A stretch of 29,526 nt of DNA. It comes from an uncultured Lentisphaeria bacterium (GTDB lineage: Bacteria > Verrucomicrobiota > Lentisphaeria > Victivallales > Victivallaceae). This document shows, in pieces, positions 16,662-25,304 of this stretch. Each line of letters begins with the position of its first letter. Within the stretch, counting starts at the first letter, position 1. The stretch covers positions 1 to 29,526 of the forward strand of contig CALABZ010000302.1 of NCBI GenBank assembly GCA_937888615.1, written 5' to 3'. Under the pieces are notes generated by a model. The model did not search any database. It saw nothing but the letters and a program-made list of their open reading frames with translations, and had not been told where the DNA came from. The position numbers and the translations under genes are program-made.

Positions 16662-16689
16662 TTGATTGTTCGCCCGCGGCATGTATAAT
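16662..16689 (+). promoter_or_regulatory. Candidate promoter of the 16722-21630 operon
   Basis: TTGATT (16662-16667), 16-base spacer, TATAAT (16684-16689), 32 bases before the first ATG. An alternative -10 TATAAT at 16625-16630 overlaps the second operator copy (TTGAGC at 16600-16605, 19-base spacer). Confidence 0.45.
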
Positions 16690-16721
16690 CATCCTTAACA
16701 GGCAGGAGGCACGGTGGAATA

Positions 16722-17735
16722 ATGTTGCGTCAAACCCACGAAAAAGACGGAAATCTCTCGAAACTGGACTGCGGCGATGGTGCGATCTGGATTTCGAATA
16801 AACTGAACGGACGGATATTCTGTTCGCTCGGTCATGAAATGGTCCATCAGTTCCGCGCGGACCTGGCGGCGAATCCCGATCCGAAAGAGTTCAACAACAT
16901 TGGCGGCAACTCGCTGTGGCCGACCCCGGAGGGCGGCGCGTTCGCCTACAATTACCTGCCGGAAGGCAAATGGCTGGTCCAGGACGCAATCAACCGCCAG
17001 CCGACCGTCACGGTGACACAGGAGTCCGGTTTCGCGGTCATCGCCAAAGACATGGAATTGATGAACCGGAAAGGATGCCGGATCGCCATGAACTTCAAGC
17101 GCAGTGTGTTTTGCGGAGACATTCGCGATCTCCTGTCGAAATATCATTCGAGAGGCCTCGCCTACCGCACCGAAGACGTCTTGACCCCGTTGGCCGAATA
17201 TCAAACCACCGACGTGGTGGTGGCGGCGTGGTCGCTGGAGCAACTGCCCGGTTCGAACGGAATCATCGCGTTCGGGCGCGTCGGCGGGAACGCCAAGGAG
17301 TGCGTCAACGACGATTTCTACGGCAATCCGCATTCGCGCCTGTCATATCACGGGAACGGGTTCCGTTTTGAGCTCGGCGGGCCGGAGCGTCTGCAGATCG
17401 GAATCAGAACCGCGGCCCGTCCGGAGCTGATCGGCTCGTTCGATGCGCGCCGGGGAATTCTGGTAATCCGCACGACTCCGCCCCGGAACGACGGGCAATA
17501 CATCAATATCGCCGACAACGATCAGCCGGACGGGGTTTATTCGGCGGCCGACTGTTTCAGTATTTTCAATGGCGCGGAACTGGGTTTCCATGAACTCGAA
17601 ACCATCGCCCCGATGAATTCCGAGAACGGCATTTTGACCGGCAGCCGCCTGGAATCACAGACCATGATTTTCAAGGGAACGGAAGAGACGCTGCGGCTTT
17701 GCCTGCGCGATCATTTCAAGATTGATTTCATATAA
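16722..17735 (+). CDS. Mutarotase-like protein, possibly DUF6786 family
   Basis: 337 aa, no signal peptide, so cytoplasmic. The sequence is beta-rich, with GGNSLWPTPEGGAFAYNYLPEGKW near residues 60-85 and repeated Arg/Gly/Phe-containing strands. This resembles the aldose-1-epimerase-like beta-sandwich of DUF6786 proteins, but I recall the family pattern only loosely and the match is uncertain. It is the first gene of the operon downstream of the palindromic operators, with GGTGGA just before the ATG and a GGAGG further up. A role in handling an anomeric sugar or sugar derivative would suit the deacetylase and glycosidase-like genes that follow. This function is inferred. Confidence 0.75.
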   Translation: MLRQTHEKDGNLSKLDCGDGAIWISNKLNGRIFCSLGHEMVHQFRADLAANPDPKEFNNIGGNSLWPTPEGGAFAYNYLPEGKWLVQDAINRQPTVTVTQESGFAVIAKDMELMNRKGCRIAMNFKRSVFCGDIRDLLSKYHSRGLAYRTEDVLTPLAEYQTTDVVVAAWSLEQLPGSNGIIAFGRVGGNAKECVNDDFYGNPHSRLSYHGNGFRFELGGPERLQIGIRTAARPELIGSFDARRGILVIRTTPPRNDGQYINIADNDQPDGVYSAADCFSIFNGAELGFHELETIAPMNSENGILTGSRLESQTMIFKGTEETLRLCLRDHFKIDFI

Positions 17736-17751
17736 TATAATAATAAAGGAA

Positions 17752-17767
17752 TCCGCCGCCGGGCGGA
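17752..17767 (+). other. Intercistronic hairpin
   Basis: TCCGCC, loop GCCG, GGCGGA in the 50-base gap between the first two operon genes, with no T run after it. It is more likely an mRNA-stabilising or processing stem than a terminator. Confidence 0.35.
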
Positions 17768-17785
17768 ACTAAAGTTGAGGTAAAC

Positions 17786-18661
17786 ATGAAAACCGTATTT
17801 GGATTCGACATGGAAACCGATATCGGGAGCTGGACCCCCTGGTACAACGGTTTCGCCGAAGGCACCCGGGCCATCCTGGGCGTATTGGACAAACAGCAGA
17901 TTTCCGCCACGTTCTTTTTCACCGCCGACGCCGCGCAGAAAAACCCGGAAATGGTAAAGGCGGTTCTGGACGCGGGCCACGAAATCGGTTGTCATTCGCT
18001 GTTTCACGAAACGGTGGGCGACGCCCTGTTTGAAATCCCCGGCGCCATGCCGCTCCTGCCCGAAGAAGTGCCGAACCGTCTGAAACGCGCCACCGAAGAG
18101 GTTGAAAAAGCCGCCGGCGTGCGCCCGGTGTCATTCCGTTGTCCCCGGCTCTGGGGGTCGACCGAGGTCTGCAACGCGCTGGAAGACCTGGGTTACGTGG
18201 CCGACGCCACCTATCCCATGTATTTCTATCGCGAACAGCTCGCGCCCTATCATCCGTCCCGCGCGGACTGGACGAAAAAAGGGAATATGAAGCTGGTTGA
18301 ACTGCCGAATTTCGCCGATTTGTCGATGGATTCCAAAGATCCCTACGGACGCGACATGGACCAATGGCCGCTCTGGCGCACCGAAAGCGCCGAGGCGTTG
18401 ATGAAGCACGTGGACGGCTATATAGAATTCTGCGCGAAGCGCGGCGCCGAACCGTTCATCTGTTTTTATATGCATCCGTGGGAGTTCGCCCCGATGCCGG
18501 AAGGGTTGCTGCATTATGGCGAAGGCGCTGTGATGCCCGATCCGTTCATTATCAAAAACTGCGGCCCGTATGCGACCGAACAGCTCGACGTGCTGATTGA
18601 TTTTCTGAAAGCGCGTGGTTCCGAGTTCCTGCAGGCCAAACAAGTCAATGTATCCGAATAA
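17786..18661 (+). CDS. Polysaccharide deacetylase (NodB-type) family protein
   Basis: 291 aa, no signal peptide. The NodB fold is shown by GFDMETD (6-12; acidic residues at the place of the catalytic/metal Asp pair), QISATFFFTADAA (38-50), AGHEIGCHSLFHE (63-75) with the metal-binding H-S-x-x-H, a FRCPRLWG segment (117-124) with the conserved Arg, and FYMHPWEF late in the protein with the general-acid His. This carbohydrate esterase family 4 removes acetyl or formyl groups from amino sugars; cytoplasmic members can also act on amides of small molecules (allantoinase- and formamidase-like types), and the lack of an export signal makes that plausible. It lies 50 bases after the mutarotase-like gene and 31 before the M24 gene. 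Confidence 0.88.
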   Translation: MKTVFGFDMETDIGSWTPWYNGFAEGTRAILGVLDKQQISATFFFTADAAQKNPEMVKAVLDAGHEIGCHSLFHETVGDALFEIPGAMPLLPEEVPNRLKRATEEVEKAAGVRPVSFRCPRLWGSTEVCNALEDLGYVADATYPMYFYREQLAPYHPSRADWTKKGNMKLVELPNFADLSMDSKDPYGRDMDQWPLWRTESAEALMKHVDGYIEFCAKRGAEPFICFYMHPWEFAPMPEGLLHYGEGAVMPDPFIIKNCGPYATEQLDVLIDFLKARGSEFLQAKQVNVSE

Positions 18662-18692
18662 TTATCATAAAACATCACAAGGAGACAACATC

Positions 18693-19853
18693 ATGATCCC
18701 CTCAATCTCAAAAACTGAATTCCAGGAAAGAATGCGCAAATTTCAGGCCAATATCAAAGCCGCGGGACTCGACGCCGCGTTGGTCCACGGCATTGAATGT
18801 GATTGCGCCAACGTACGCTATCTCTCCGAATACTGGCCTACATTCGAATCCGCCGGCGTTTTCGTCCCCGCCGAAGGTACCCCGATCCTGCTGATCGGTC
18901 CCGAAAGTGAGGAATACGCACGCGAACGCAGCGTCATCCCCACCATCCTGAAAATGATCCCCTACCGCGAATCCGCCGAACCCGAATATCCGGGCATGCC
19001 CGGAATTTCGAATTGGGCCGACGTACTGAAAGCCGCCGGGGTCAGCTCGCTCCGCAAACTCGGCATCGTCAGTTCCGCCATCACCCCCATGCCGGTAACC
19101 GAATCGCTGGCCGTTGAATTGTCCAACGTGCAACTGCTGAAAGCCGACGACACCCTTCAGTCCCTCCGTTTCGTGAAAAGCGAAACCGAACTCGCCTGTC
19201 TGCGCAAAGCCTATGAGATCAGCGAAATCGCAGTCGAAGCCATCCTGAACGAAATCAAACCCGGCATGACCGAGTTTCAGGTCATCGGGATCGCCCAGCG
19301 CGAAATCTACAAGAACGGCGGCGAATACGAAGGCCATTCCCTCTATTGCTTCAGCGGCAAACGCACCAACAGCGGCATCAGCCGTCCCAGCAGCAAGATC
19401 ATCGGGACCAACGAAATGATCCAGTTGAATATCGGCGCGCGCGTTTCGGGGTATTCCTCAAGCGTCGGACTGCCGTTCTCCATCGGGGCCATCCCCGCGG
19501 ATCAGAAAGACCTGCTGGAATTCGGTCTGAAAGCCCACCGCAAAACCATCGAACTGATGGGCGGCGGCAAACCCGCCGGCGAAGTCGTCCGCGAATATGA
19601 AAAATGGGTGGCCGAACAGGGCTATGCCAAGTACATGCTGTACGGTCCGTGCCATTCCATCGGCATGATGGAGGTCGAACGGCCGTGGATGGAATCGGTG
19701 TCCGCTTACACGCTGGTGCCGAACATGACGTTCCAGGTCGATACCTTCTTCTACACCCCGGAAGTCGGACTGCGCTGGGAAAACGGCGTCATCATCAAGG
19801 AACAGGGCGTCGAAATGCTCTCGAAGAAATACATGAAGATCATCGAACTCTAA
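18693..19853 (+). CDS. M24 (pita-bread) family protein, probable non-metal creatinase-like enzyme
   Basis: 386 aa from the ATG at 18693 (AAGGAGA seven bases upstream); the frame runs on to 18615 but those codons overlap the deacetylase gene. Residues 10-150 are the creatinase N-terminal domain and 165-385 the M24 pita-bread domain (FVKSETELACLRKAYEISE, EIKPGMTEFQV). M24 peptidases use five metal ligands, D-D-H-E-E. Here the positions read Asn246 (LNIGA), Ser257 (GYSSSVG), His321 (CHSIG), Asp350 (FQVD) and Glu363 (LRWEN). Two ligands are lost and one is altered, so a two-metal aminopeptidase is unlikely. Creatinase is a known metal-independent member that cleaves C-N bonds with His. Function here: perhaps hydrolysis of an amide or amidine product of the preceding enzyme. 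The substrate is unknown. Confidence 0.88.
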   Translation: MIPSISKTEFQERMRKFQANIKAAGLDAALVHGIECDCANVRYLSEYWPTFESAGVFVPAEGTPILLIGPESEEYARERSVIPTILKMIPYRESAEPEYPGMPGISNWADVLKAAGVSSLRKLGIVSSAITPMPVTESLAVELSNVQLLKADDTLQSLRFVKSETELACLRKAYEISEIAVEAILNEIKPGMTEFQVIGIAQREIYKNGGEYEGHSLYCFSGKRTNSGISRPSSKIIGTNEMIQLNIGARVSGYSSSVGLPFSIGAIPADQKDLLEFGLKAHRKTIELMGGGKPAGEVVREYEKWVAEQGYAKYMLYGPCHSIGMMEVERPWMESVSAYTLVPNMTFQVDTFFYTPEVGLRWENGVIIKEQGVEMLSKKYMKIIEL

Positions 19854-19874
19854 GAACAGGAAACAGGAGCACCT

Positions 19875-21630
19875 ATGAGCGAAATGCTGAAAATCTGGCG
19901 TTCTTCACGGAGCGCTTTCGGTAAATTCAGCCGGCGGTACGACCCCGCCGGCGAGGAAACCTGGAACGTGCTGGAGGCGTACACCGACGCCGAACTCGAA
20001 AGCATCGCCGAATCCGGGTTCAACGCAGTATGGGTTCATGCGCTGCTCCATAACATCGTCCAAACGCCGGATTTCCCGGAACTGGGCGCGGACGCCGCTG
20101 AGCACCAGCGGCGTCTGAACACTCTCATCGAACGCGCCGCAAAGCATGACTTGAAAGTCCTGCTTTACATACAGCCGCCGCGCGCCCTGCCAGAAGACCA
20201 TGCGATCTTTCGCAATCACCCGGACATCGCCGGCCAGCGCGAAGAACTGCAAGGATGCGACCAGCAGGAAACCGTAGTGGTCCGCGCCATGTGCACCTCC
20301 ACTGAACCCGTCAAAAAGTATCTGTACAACGCCACCGCCGAACTGGCCCGGCAACTCCCCGGGCTTGGCGGGATCATCATGATCACCGCTTCCGAATACC
20401 CTGCCCACTGCTGGTCGCGGCGCGGACGCATGCTCACCGCCGAGGGCGGATGGGAATTCACGCAGATCGACTGTCCCCGGTGCCGCGAACGCAAACCATG
20501 GGAAGTGGTCAATGAACTGATTCAACTGGTGCGCGACGGCATCCGCAGCGAAAGCACCGCCATGAAAATCATCGCCTGGAACTGGTCCTGGACCATGTAT
20601 GAACCCGCGCCGTGCTGGAACATCATTTCGAACCTGCCGACCGATGTGATCATGATGGCCGACTTCGAGCGCGGCGGCAAACGCACCATTCTGGGTCAGG
20701 AACGAATCATGGACGAGTATTCACTGGGCTATGCCGGGCCGTCCGAACAGTTCACCGAATCGTGGGAACTCGCCGCCAACCGCGGCCTTCAGGTCATGGC
20801 CAAGCTCCAGATCGGCACCACCCACGAGCTTGCCACCGTGGCCAATCTGCCGATCATCGGCAATATTTATCGCAAGGCGGTGAATGTCCGCAAGATGAAG
20901 CTGGCGGGATTCATGGGCACCTGGAATTTCGGCAACCTGATTACCGCCAACACCGCCGCGCTCAATTTTTTCCTGGCCGACGACGTCTCGGATGAACCGG
21001 AACAGGCATTGAACGATTTTGCCGCCTATTATTTCCCCGGCTCGGACACCGCCAAGATCGCAAACGGCTGGGACAATTTCGCCGAAGCCATGAATTCGTA
21101 TCCGTTCTCAATCCCGTTCCTCTACGTCGGGCCGACCAACTACGCCTGCATCCTGCCGATGGAACCCGCCCCCCTGACCGGAAAGCCGGTCGGCCGTTCC
21201 TGGCTTCTTGACGAACGCGGCGACGACCTCGCGCCCGCGCTTTCCGGTTACACCATCAAAGAAGTGATCGAAGGCTTCACCCGTCTTGCCGAAGTATGGG
21301 GGCAAGGGGTGGAATTGTTGACGCAAGGATTAGAACTGTTCCTCTCCTCATGCCAAGGCAGAGTTGGACAACGCCCGCGTCTGCGAATACCTTTTCACCA
21401 GTGCGCTTCATTTCTGCCGGGTTTTCGCGCTTCGCAGCGACTGGAACGACGCGCTCCTGCCGCAATATCGTGAAATCATTTCCGCCGAACTTGGCAACTT
21501 GAAAAAGCTGCTGCCGCTGGTGGAGAAAGATTCGCGTTTCGGCTATCACATCGAAGCGCACGGTTATCAGTTCGACGCGCCGCGCATCCGTGCCCAGATC
21601 GGTATTCTGGAAGCCCAGCTTGCCCGGTAA
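19875..21630 (+). CDS. TIM-barrel glycoside hydrolase-like protein, frameshifted near 21341
   Basis: Reading frame 1 runs from the ATG at 19875 (AGGAG upstream) and the natural C-terminus continues in the next frame to TAA at 21628-21630. Removing one C from the TTCC at about 21339-21342 joins them as LELFSPHAKAELDNARV, giving about 584 aa; without that, the frame-0 protein ends at 21473 with a nonsense tail. The fold looks like a (beta/alpha)8 barrel: SGFNAVWVHALL, LKVLLYIQPP, GIIMITASEYP with a candidate catalytic acid (about 174), then IDCPRCRERKPW (C200, C203) and KIIAWNWSW. The C-x-x-C followed by a helix and a (I/V)-I-x-(A/F)-A/W strand recalls the DUF4838 proteins at 2683-7896. No export signal. 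The family is not identified; glycosidase activity is inferred. Confidence 0.75.
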
Positions 21631-21685
21631 GGGAATTTCCTCTCCGCGTCGCCGATATTTATTTGTCGCAATTGCCGTCGAACTA

Positions 21686-21714
21686 TTGACTTCACTTCTG
21701 ATTTATGCTATTAT
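21686..21714 (+). promoter_or_regulatory. Promoter of the V4R gene
   Basis: TTGACT (21686-21691), 17-base spacer, TATTAT (21709-21714) with an extended TGC before it, about 50 bases before the ATG. Confidence 0.5.
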
Positions 21715-21764
21715 AAGTCCAGAATATCGCCTGCAACGATAATATTGTAAATTTAAGGTGCTTT

Positions 21765-22292
21765 ATGTTTCAAGAAGATCGCGACGAACTGCAATTTGAC
21801 TGGTGTATGATCGGAGATATCGGAGAAGGGCGGCCGACGCTCGGCCCTGAAACTACGGTAGCAATTTACCGCATGATGCAATTCTCCCTGCGCGATGTAT
21901 TAATCAAGGAATACGGAGTGGAAAGTGCCGACCGCCTGTTCTTCGCCGCCGGTAAAAGAGCGGGAATCGAGCTTTACCGCAACAACGCCGCCGACTGCGA
22001 GACTTTCGACAAATTGGTGACGAAACTCCAGCAACTGTTTCTCGGCCTGAAAGTCGGTATATTCCGGGTAGAGGGCGCCAACCACAAGAGCGGTCAATAC
22101 GTCTTCACCATGGCCGAAGACCTGGATTGCTCCGGACTTCCGGTCAGCGAAGAAACCGTCTGCACGTTTGACGAAGGCCTGATCGCCGGAGTTCTTTACG
22201 GGTTTACCGGCAAGGAGTTTTCGGTCCGCGAGATCGATTGCTGGTGTTCGGGCGAGCGCATCTGCCGTTTTGAAGTAAAAATGTTGAAGTGA
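21765..22292 (+). CDS. V4R-domain protein
   Basis: 175 aa with AAGGTG five bases before the ATG. The C-terminal half matches the V4R (4-vinyl reductase) small-molecule-binding domain: FRVEGANHKSG, then EGLIAGVLYGFTGKEFSVREIDCWCSGERICRFEV with the conserved G-x(n)-C-x-x-x-G-x-x-x-C-x-F end. The N-terminal half contains RMMQFSLRDVLIKEYGVESADRLFFAAGKRAGIELY, the usual helical start of stand-alone V4R proteins. The domain was named from bacteriochlorophyll synthesis but is widespread as a sensor or hydrocarbon-binding unit. There is no output domain here. It stands alone with its own promoter and probably a weak terminator at 22300-22328. Its ligand is unknown. Confidence 0.85.
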   Translation: MFQEDRDELQFDWCMIGDIGEGRPTLGPETTVAIYRMMQFSLRDVLIKEYGVESADRLFFAAGKRAGIELYRNNAADCETFDKLVTKLQQLFLGLKVGIFRVEGANHKSGQYVFTMAEDLDCSGLPVSEETVCTFDEGLIAGVLYGFTGKEFSVREIDCWCSGERICRFEVKMLK

Positions 22293-22299
22293 TATCGCA

Positions 22300-22328
22300 G
22301 GAGCCGCCGTCGTCCGATCGGCCCCTTT
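22300..22328 (+). terminator. Weak terminator after V4R gene
   Basis: GGAGCCG (22300-22306) pairs with CGGCCCC (22319-22325) with one mismatch, followed by TTT. Confidence 0.3.
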
Positions 22329-22376
22329 CTATTGAAAGTATGTCGTATTTCTTTAAAATTTTTTTCCATTGTCTGC

Positions 22377-22404
22377 TTGAAAATTGATTATCGCATACTA
22401 TATT
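22377..22404 (+). promoter_or_regulatory. Candidate promoter of the TolC-family gene
   Basis: TTGAAA (22377-22382), 16-base spacer, TATATT (22399-22404), giving a leader of about 160 bases. I see no other structure in that leader. Confidence 0.4.
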
Positions 22405-22569
22405 CGCATAGTGTCATAGTAGCCGAGTCCGATTTCGAGGAGAATTCGGTTGCATTGGATGTTGTTTGGCATCGGGATATTCCGGTATGGAATCCGGTTT
22501 TTCCTGATTTTCATAAGTTAAATTTTGATTGAATGGATGATTTTTATCAATGGAACCAATGGGGATCGC

Positions 22570-24186
22570 ATGAAAAAGTTAGCAATCTTAACTGTCGCCG
22601 TAATGGTCGCCGGCACGTTTTTCGGATGTCATGACGCGAGCAAATACCGCGCAGAACGTATCAAAAAGGCACAGGAACATTTCGAAAAACTCAGTGCCAA
22701 TGTGCCGGAAGAAGACCGCGTCTTCACTCTCGTTGATTGCGTTCAGCTTGCCATTGAGCACAACTTGGACTTCAAAGTTTACGATATCCGCTCCCGAATC
22801 GCCGACGAACGCGTGACCGCCGAAATGCTCGGCATGCTCCCCGAACTCAACGTCTCCTACGACTTCTCCGGCCGCAACAACGATCCCGGTTCCTCCTCCA
22901 AGAGTATCCGCAGCGGCAAAATGACCCTCGAACCCAGTACCAGCAGCGACCGCAATGTCAGCAATTATAAAATTGAACTCGCCCTGAGCTTGATCGACTT
23001 CGGCCTCGCTTACCTGAACGCCACCCAGGCGGAAGACCAGGCCCTGATCACCATCGAACAGAAACGCCGCGCCGCCCAGAACCTCAAGCTCGAAGTTGCC
23101 AGAACCTATTTCAAAGTGGCCGCCACCCAGGATGCCCGCGATACCTCCCTCTCCCTCCTTGAAAAATGCAAAGACATTCATGATCTCCTCAATAAACTCG
23201 AAGCCAATAAGAGTTTCTCCCCACTCCGTATCCTCGACGAACGCAAACGCTTCATCCGTCTGCAGAAACAGCTTATGGAATATCAGCGCAGCTATGACAA
23301 CGCCTGTATCGAACTCCGCGCCCTCATGGGTTATATGCCGACCAACGAAATCCGCGTCGATACCTCTTTCCTGAAAGAAATCCAGATTCAGGATCTTCCC
23401 GATGTCAACACCCTGGTCAAAGTCGCCCTGGTCGAACGTCCCGAACTCTATCAGTTGGACATCCAGACCAACATCACCATCAATGAAGCCCGCAAGACCA
23501 TTCTGACCATGCTCCCCCACGTCCGTATCCTGATGGATTATCAGGGCAGCGACAACTCGTTCCTCTTCAACCAGAGTTGGTGGGAACTCGCGGTCCGCGC
23601 CGCTTACAATCTGCTGAAACTGCCCCAGCACATCGCCACATTGCGTACACGCAACAGCGAAATCGAAGAACTTGACGCCCGCGTCCTGGCTCTCTCAATC
23701 GGCGTCATTTCCCAGGTCAATATCGCCTATGCGAATATCAAGGAAGTCCAGGAACGTTATAATCTGGACAATGAATATTATCAGGCTTACCTGCGCCACC
23801 TCGACGCCGCCCACAGAGCTTATTCCTCCGGCGGTAACGAATCGCAGCTCGACCTGGCCCGTTATGAACTGGAAACGACCGATACCCGGATCGCCCGCAC
23901 TATCGCTCTAGGTAACTATTACCTGGCCTATTACCAGCTTCTCAACACCGTTGGCGTGGAAACCCTCCAGAAGGATTACATCGCTGGCATCATGAACAAG
24001 GTTAACCTGGCGGAAGCCAAGGCCGCCGCCCAGACGGAAAGAGAACGTCGCACCGGTGACGCCCTGGCCCGTGAGTTCGAAAAGATGTACAATGGAGTTC
24101 CGCTGGGCAAAAACACCATGCCGGAAGCGGTTCGCACCCGCGCCGAAAGCCTGGTTCCCGGCTCCTCCAACGTCGCAGCCATGTGA
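22570..24186 (+). CDS. TolC-family outer membrane efflux lipoprotein
   Basis: 538 aa from the ATG at 22570, where MKKLAILTVAVMVAGTFFGC gives a lipoprotein signal peptide with Cys20; an in-frame start 15 codons earlier would spoil it. The body has the two OEP repeats of TolC proteins: VDCVQLAIEHNLDFKVYDIRSRIADERVTAEMLGMLPELNVSYDF early, with long helices and the LIDFGLAYLNATQAEDQ segment, and a second repeat from about residue 290 (VALVERPELYQLDIQTNITINEARKTILTMLPHVRI). TolC proteins form trimeric channels across the outer membrane and periplasm for drug efflux or type I secretion. No inner-membrane pump or membrane-fusion gene is nearby, so its partner must be encoded elsewhere. The C-terminal tail after about 470 is charged and may be disordered. 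Confidence 0.9.
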   Translation: MKKLAILTVAVMVAGTFFGCHDASKYRAERIKKAQEHFEKLSANVPEEDRVFTLVDCVQLAIEHNLDFKVYDIRSRIADERVTAEMLGMLPELNVSYDFSGRNNDPGSSSKSIRSGKMTLEPSTSSDRNVSNYKIELALSLIDFGLAYLNATQAEDQALITIEQKRRAAQNLKLEVARTYFKVAATQDARDTSLSLLEKCKDIHDLLNKLEANKSFSPLRILDERKRFIRLQKQLMEYQRSYDNACIELRALMGYMPTNEIRVDTSFLKEIQIQDLPDVNTLVKVALVERPELYQLDIQTNITINEARKTILTMLPHVRILMDYQGSDNSFLFNQSWWELAVRAAYNLLKLPQHIATLRTRNSEIEELDARVLALSIGVISQVNIAYANIKEVQERYNLDNEYYQAYLRHLDAAHRAYSSGGNESQLDLARYELETTDTRIARTIALGNYYLAYYQLLNTVGVETLQKDYIAGIMNKVNLAEAKAAAQTERERRTGDALAREFEKMYNGVPLGKNTMPEAVRTRAESLVPGSSNVAAM

Positions 24187-24193
24187 TTGACTG

Positions 24194-24550
24194 ATGGATA
24201 CCGGCAAAGAAATTTATGCGGACGGCATCGGCCAGATTCATTTCGCCGGCGGCATGGTTCGCTATGACTTCGTAAATCTGGAACCCGAACAGGATGGGCC
24301 GGCTTTCGAATCCAGAGCCCGTATTATCATGCCCCCTCAGGGATTCCTGAATATGTTCAATTCCATGCAGGAGCTTATTAATAAACTGCTGGAAGCCGGT
24401 GTTCTCCAGAAAAATATGCCGCAGGCGCAGAGCGCTATGCCGGTGGTTGAGGACGCGATTGTCATTGATGACGAAAAAGCACTTGACATAATTGATCCGA
24501 AGGGAAAAGCCGCACCGAAGAAGAAGGCTGCGAAGAAATCCAAAAAGTAA
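24194..24550 (+). CDS. Small protein with Lys-rich tail, perhaps DUF3467-like
   Basis: 118 aa starting 7 bases after the TolC-family stop, with no separate ribosome binding site, so probably translated by coupling. The first 75 residues (YADGIGQIHFAGGMVRYDFV ... SRARIIMPPQGFLNMFNSMQELINKLLEAGVL) recall DUF3467, a small family in which R-I-(I/V)-M-x-P is followed by a helix; the resemblance is moderate. The last 20 residues are almost all Lys, Ala and Pro. There is no signal peptide, so it is cytoplasmic although its neighbour is exported. Function unknown. Confidence 0.75.
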   Translation: MDTGKEIYADGIGQIHFAGGMVRYDFVNLEPEQDGPAFESRARIIMPPQGFLNMFNSMQELINKLLEAGVLQKNMPQAQSAMPVVEDAIVIDDEKALDIIDPKGKAAPKKKAAKKSKK

Positions 24551-24570
24551 GTTTCCCGCCAATGAATTTA

Positions 24571-24608
24571 AAAAGCAGTTCCGCTATATCGCAGAACTGC
24601 TTTTTTTA
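24571..24608. terminator. Strong bidirectional terminator
   Basis: AAAAGCAGTTC (24571-24581) pairs with GAACTGCTTTT (24594-24604) around a 12-base loop, followed by more T. It lies between convergent genes and has a T run on both strands, so it can end the TolC operon and the 28206-24617 operon. Confidence 0.85.
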
Positions 24609-24616
24609 TGCCGTCT

Positions 24617-25288
24617 CTACTTGAGCGCTCCGGCAAGCGGGCAGGAAGCCGGATCGATTTTCTCTCCAGACCGATATTTTGACAGGAGTTGCCGGGAGCG
24701 CTCGGCCAACCGGCGGCGTACTTCGCGGCGTTCTCCTTTTACCCGTGCGATCGCCATGTGGTCATAAGCGGTGGTCTGGTGGCGCATCCATGCGATAACA
24801 GCAGCCTCCGCGCGGCGTACCAGCGGAATGCGTTCCGTCCGCGCCACCGTGCCGCTCCCCACTGGAACCGCCTGATCGGTCACAGCGTCCGCCAGACTCC
24901 AGGCAAACTCTTTATAACAGGGGGCAAATGCGAGGAAATCCACGACGGCCTGCCGGAATTCAACAATATAAGCGTCTTGTTTTGCCGCCCGGGTCTTGCG
25001 GGCGGAATCCAGTTTCCGCCGGTATGCGGGGTCGGAACGTTCGGCTTCCAGTCGGGCTTTGACGTCATCGGCCCGGACGCCGTCGGCCCAGAGGCCGAGC
25101 GATTCAATCCGGTTTTTACGGCGATGGACCAGTACCCAATAATCCCCGGAATTTTTGAGGCGGCGGGTCAGGCCGGGATCGCCGGATGGGATGAAAATCC
25201 ATCCGTCAGGCGGGGAAACATCTTTTCCATTCAGGAGAAAAACATTTTCACGGGCGGTTTTCCAAATCTGGATTTCTTCTTTTTGCAT
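24617..25288 (-). CDS. DUF2293 domain-containing protein
   Basis: 223 aa. The N-terminal part (PPDGWIFIPSGDPGLTRRLKNSGDYWVLVHRRKNR, residues 25-60) and a charged middle helix lead into the DUF2293 region (about 130-205): GSGTVARTERIPLVRRAEAAVIAWMRHQTTAYDHMAIARVKGERREVRRRLAERS. The high Arg/Lys content and the T-x-R-I-P-L-x-x-R-A signature are typical of the family, which has no established function; nucleic acid binding is a guess from the charge. It is the third gene of the - strand operon, 16 bases after the metallophosphoesterase gene, and ends near the bidirectional terminator. Confidence 0.85.
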   Translation of the reverse strand: MQKEEIQIWKTARENVFLLNGKDVSPPDGWIFIPSGDPGLTRRLKNSGDYWVLVHRRKNRIESLGLWADGVRADDVKARLEAERSDPAYRRKLDSARKTRAAKQDAYIVEFRQAVVDFLAFAPCYKEFAWSLADAVTDQAVPVGSGTVARTERIPLVRRAEAAVIAWMRHQTTAYDHMAIARVKGERREVRRRLAERSRQLLSKYRSGEKIDPASCPLAGALK

Positions 25289-25304
25289 AGCTGAGAGTAA
25301 TTGT

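Noticed and set aside
22332..22532. 66-codon + strand open frame between V4R and TolC-family genes
   Set aside because: Overlaps the likely promoter and leader of the TolC gene, has no ribosome binding site and no recognisable features.
22588..23631. 347-codon - strand open frame inside the TolC-family gene
   Set aside because: Composition is the mirror of the TolC coding strand; no start signal and no recognisable domain.
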